From the NCBI GenBank assembly GCA_000695325.1, contig AVPN01000019.1, positions 75,553 through 105,955 on the forward strand: 30,403 nucleotides of DNA, read 5' to 3'. The notes beneath the pieces were generated by a model. The model ran no database searches, was not told where the DNA came from, and saw only the letters and a list, made by a program, of their open reading frames with translations. The stretch's first letter is position 1; each line of letters opens with the position of its first letter. Shown here one piece after another: positions 30,285 to 30,403 of the stretch. Source of the stretch: Pleurobrachia bachei (Eukaryota > Ctenophora > Tentaculata > Cydippida > Pleurobrachiidae). The position numbers and the translations under genes are program-made.

Positions 30285-30403
30285 TCATAGCGCTGGCAAG
30301 CGCCCGGGGCCCAATCCTCCCTCCCCCCAACCATCCTTCCCTTAAAAATGTCCACTTTCCAAGCATTTTTGCTTCCAGTGAATGGAAAATCGAAATTGCG
30401 AAA
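30283..30403. repeat. Dispersed repeat, cut by window end
   Basis: First 45 bases are identical to 15647-15691; the rest, to the window edge, has no partner here. Likely a transposon terminus. Confidence 0.5.

Overview
This window is animal DNA. It is rich in short GT-AG introns and carries metazoan families: a GalNAc-transferase, kringle and fucolectin-type (FTP, F5/8-like) domains, and SLC30 and SLC46 transporter pieces. AT-rich introns, many small inverted-repeat transposons and young tandem duplications suggest a compact but repeat-laden invertebrate genome. I cannot name the species. I saw no bacterial genes, tRNA, rRNA, CRISPR or retroviral elements.

Layout. Almost the whole window (280-30132, minus strand) is one large gene of about 50 small exons, running right to left; its 5' end lies beyond the right edge. 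I followed splice phase from exon to exon, and it closes at every junction but one (24335 into the array at 23994). Visible coding length is about 2,200 codons. In protein order it holds: an FTP-like domain (30132-29172), a beta-rich linker (29058-28343), a full FTP (26392-25202), a Cys-containing unknown region (25052-24335), a tandem array of half-kringle plus partner exons (23994-22048), Cys-rich and unknown beta-rich segments (21924-18143, 15399-14518), a third FTP (14329-11312), another unknown segment (11159-10545), a duplicated four-exon cassette (10370-9368 and 8164-7109) leading into a fourth FTP (to 6144), a fifth FTP (5938-1877), one complete kringle (1406-705) and a last exon (482-280).

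Nested or inserted in its introns are a complete polypeptide N-acetylgalactosaminyltransferase gene on the plus strand (2383-5451), which contains an exact in-frame tandem duplication; the 3' end of an SLC46-type transporter on the plus strand (8291-8979); and the 5' part of an SLC30 zinc transporter on the minus strand (15692-17368), cut off inside its third exon.

Repeats shape the locus. One small inverted-repeat element (ends CAGGAACCGACCGAA) occurs about 13 times, always in one orientation, and fills most of several very short introns next to the splice donor, like an introner. Other structures are a 607-bp exon array, a 62-bp minisatellite that multiplies a splice donor about 26 times, an 821-bp inverted duplication, a 275-bp palindrome with a one-base loop, and pogo/Tigger-like MITEs. 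Several exact duplications could be assembly artefacts and should be tested first.
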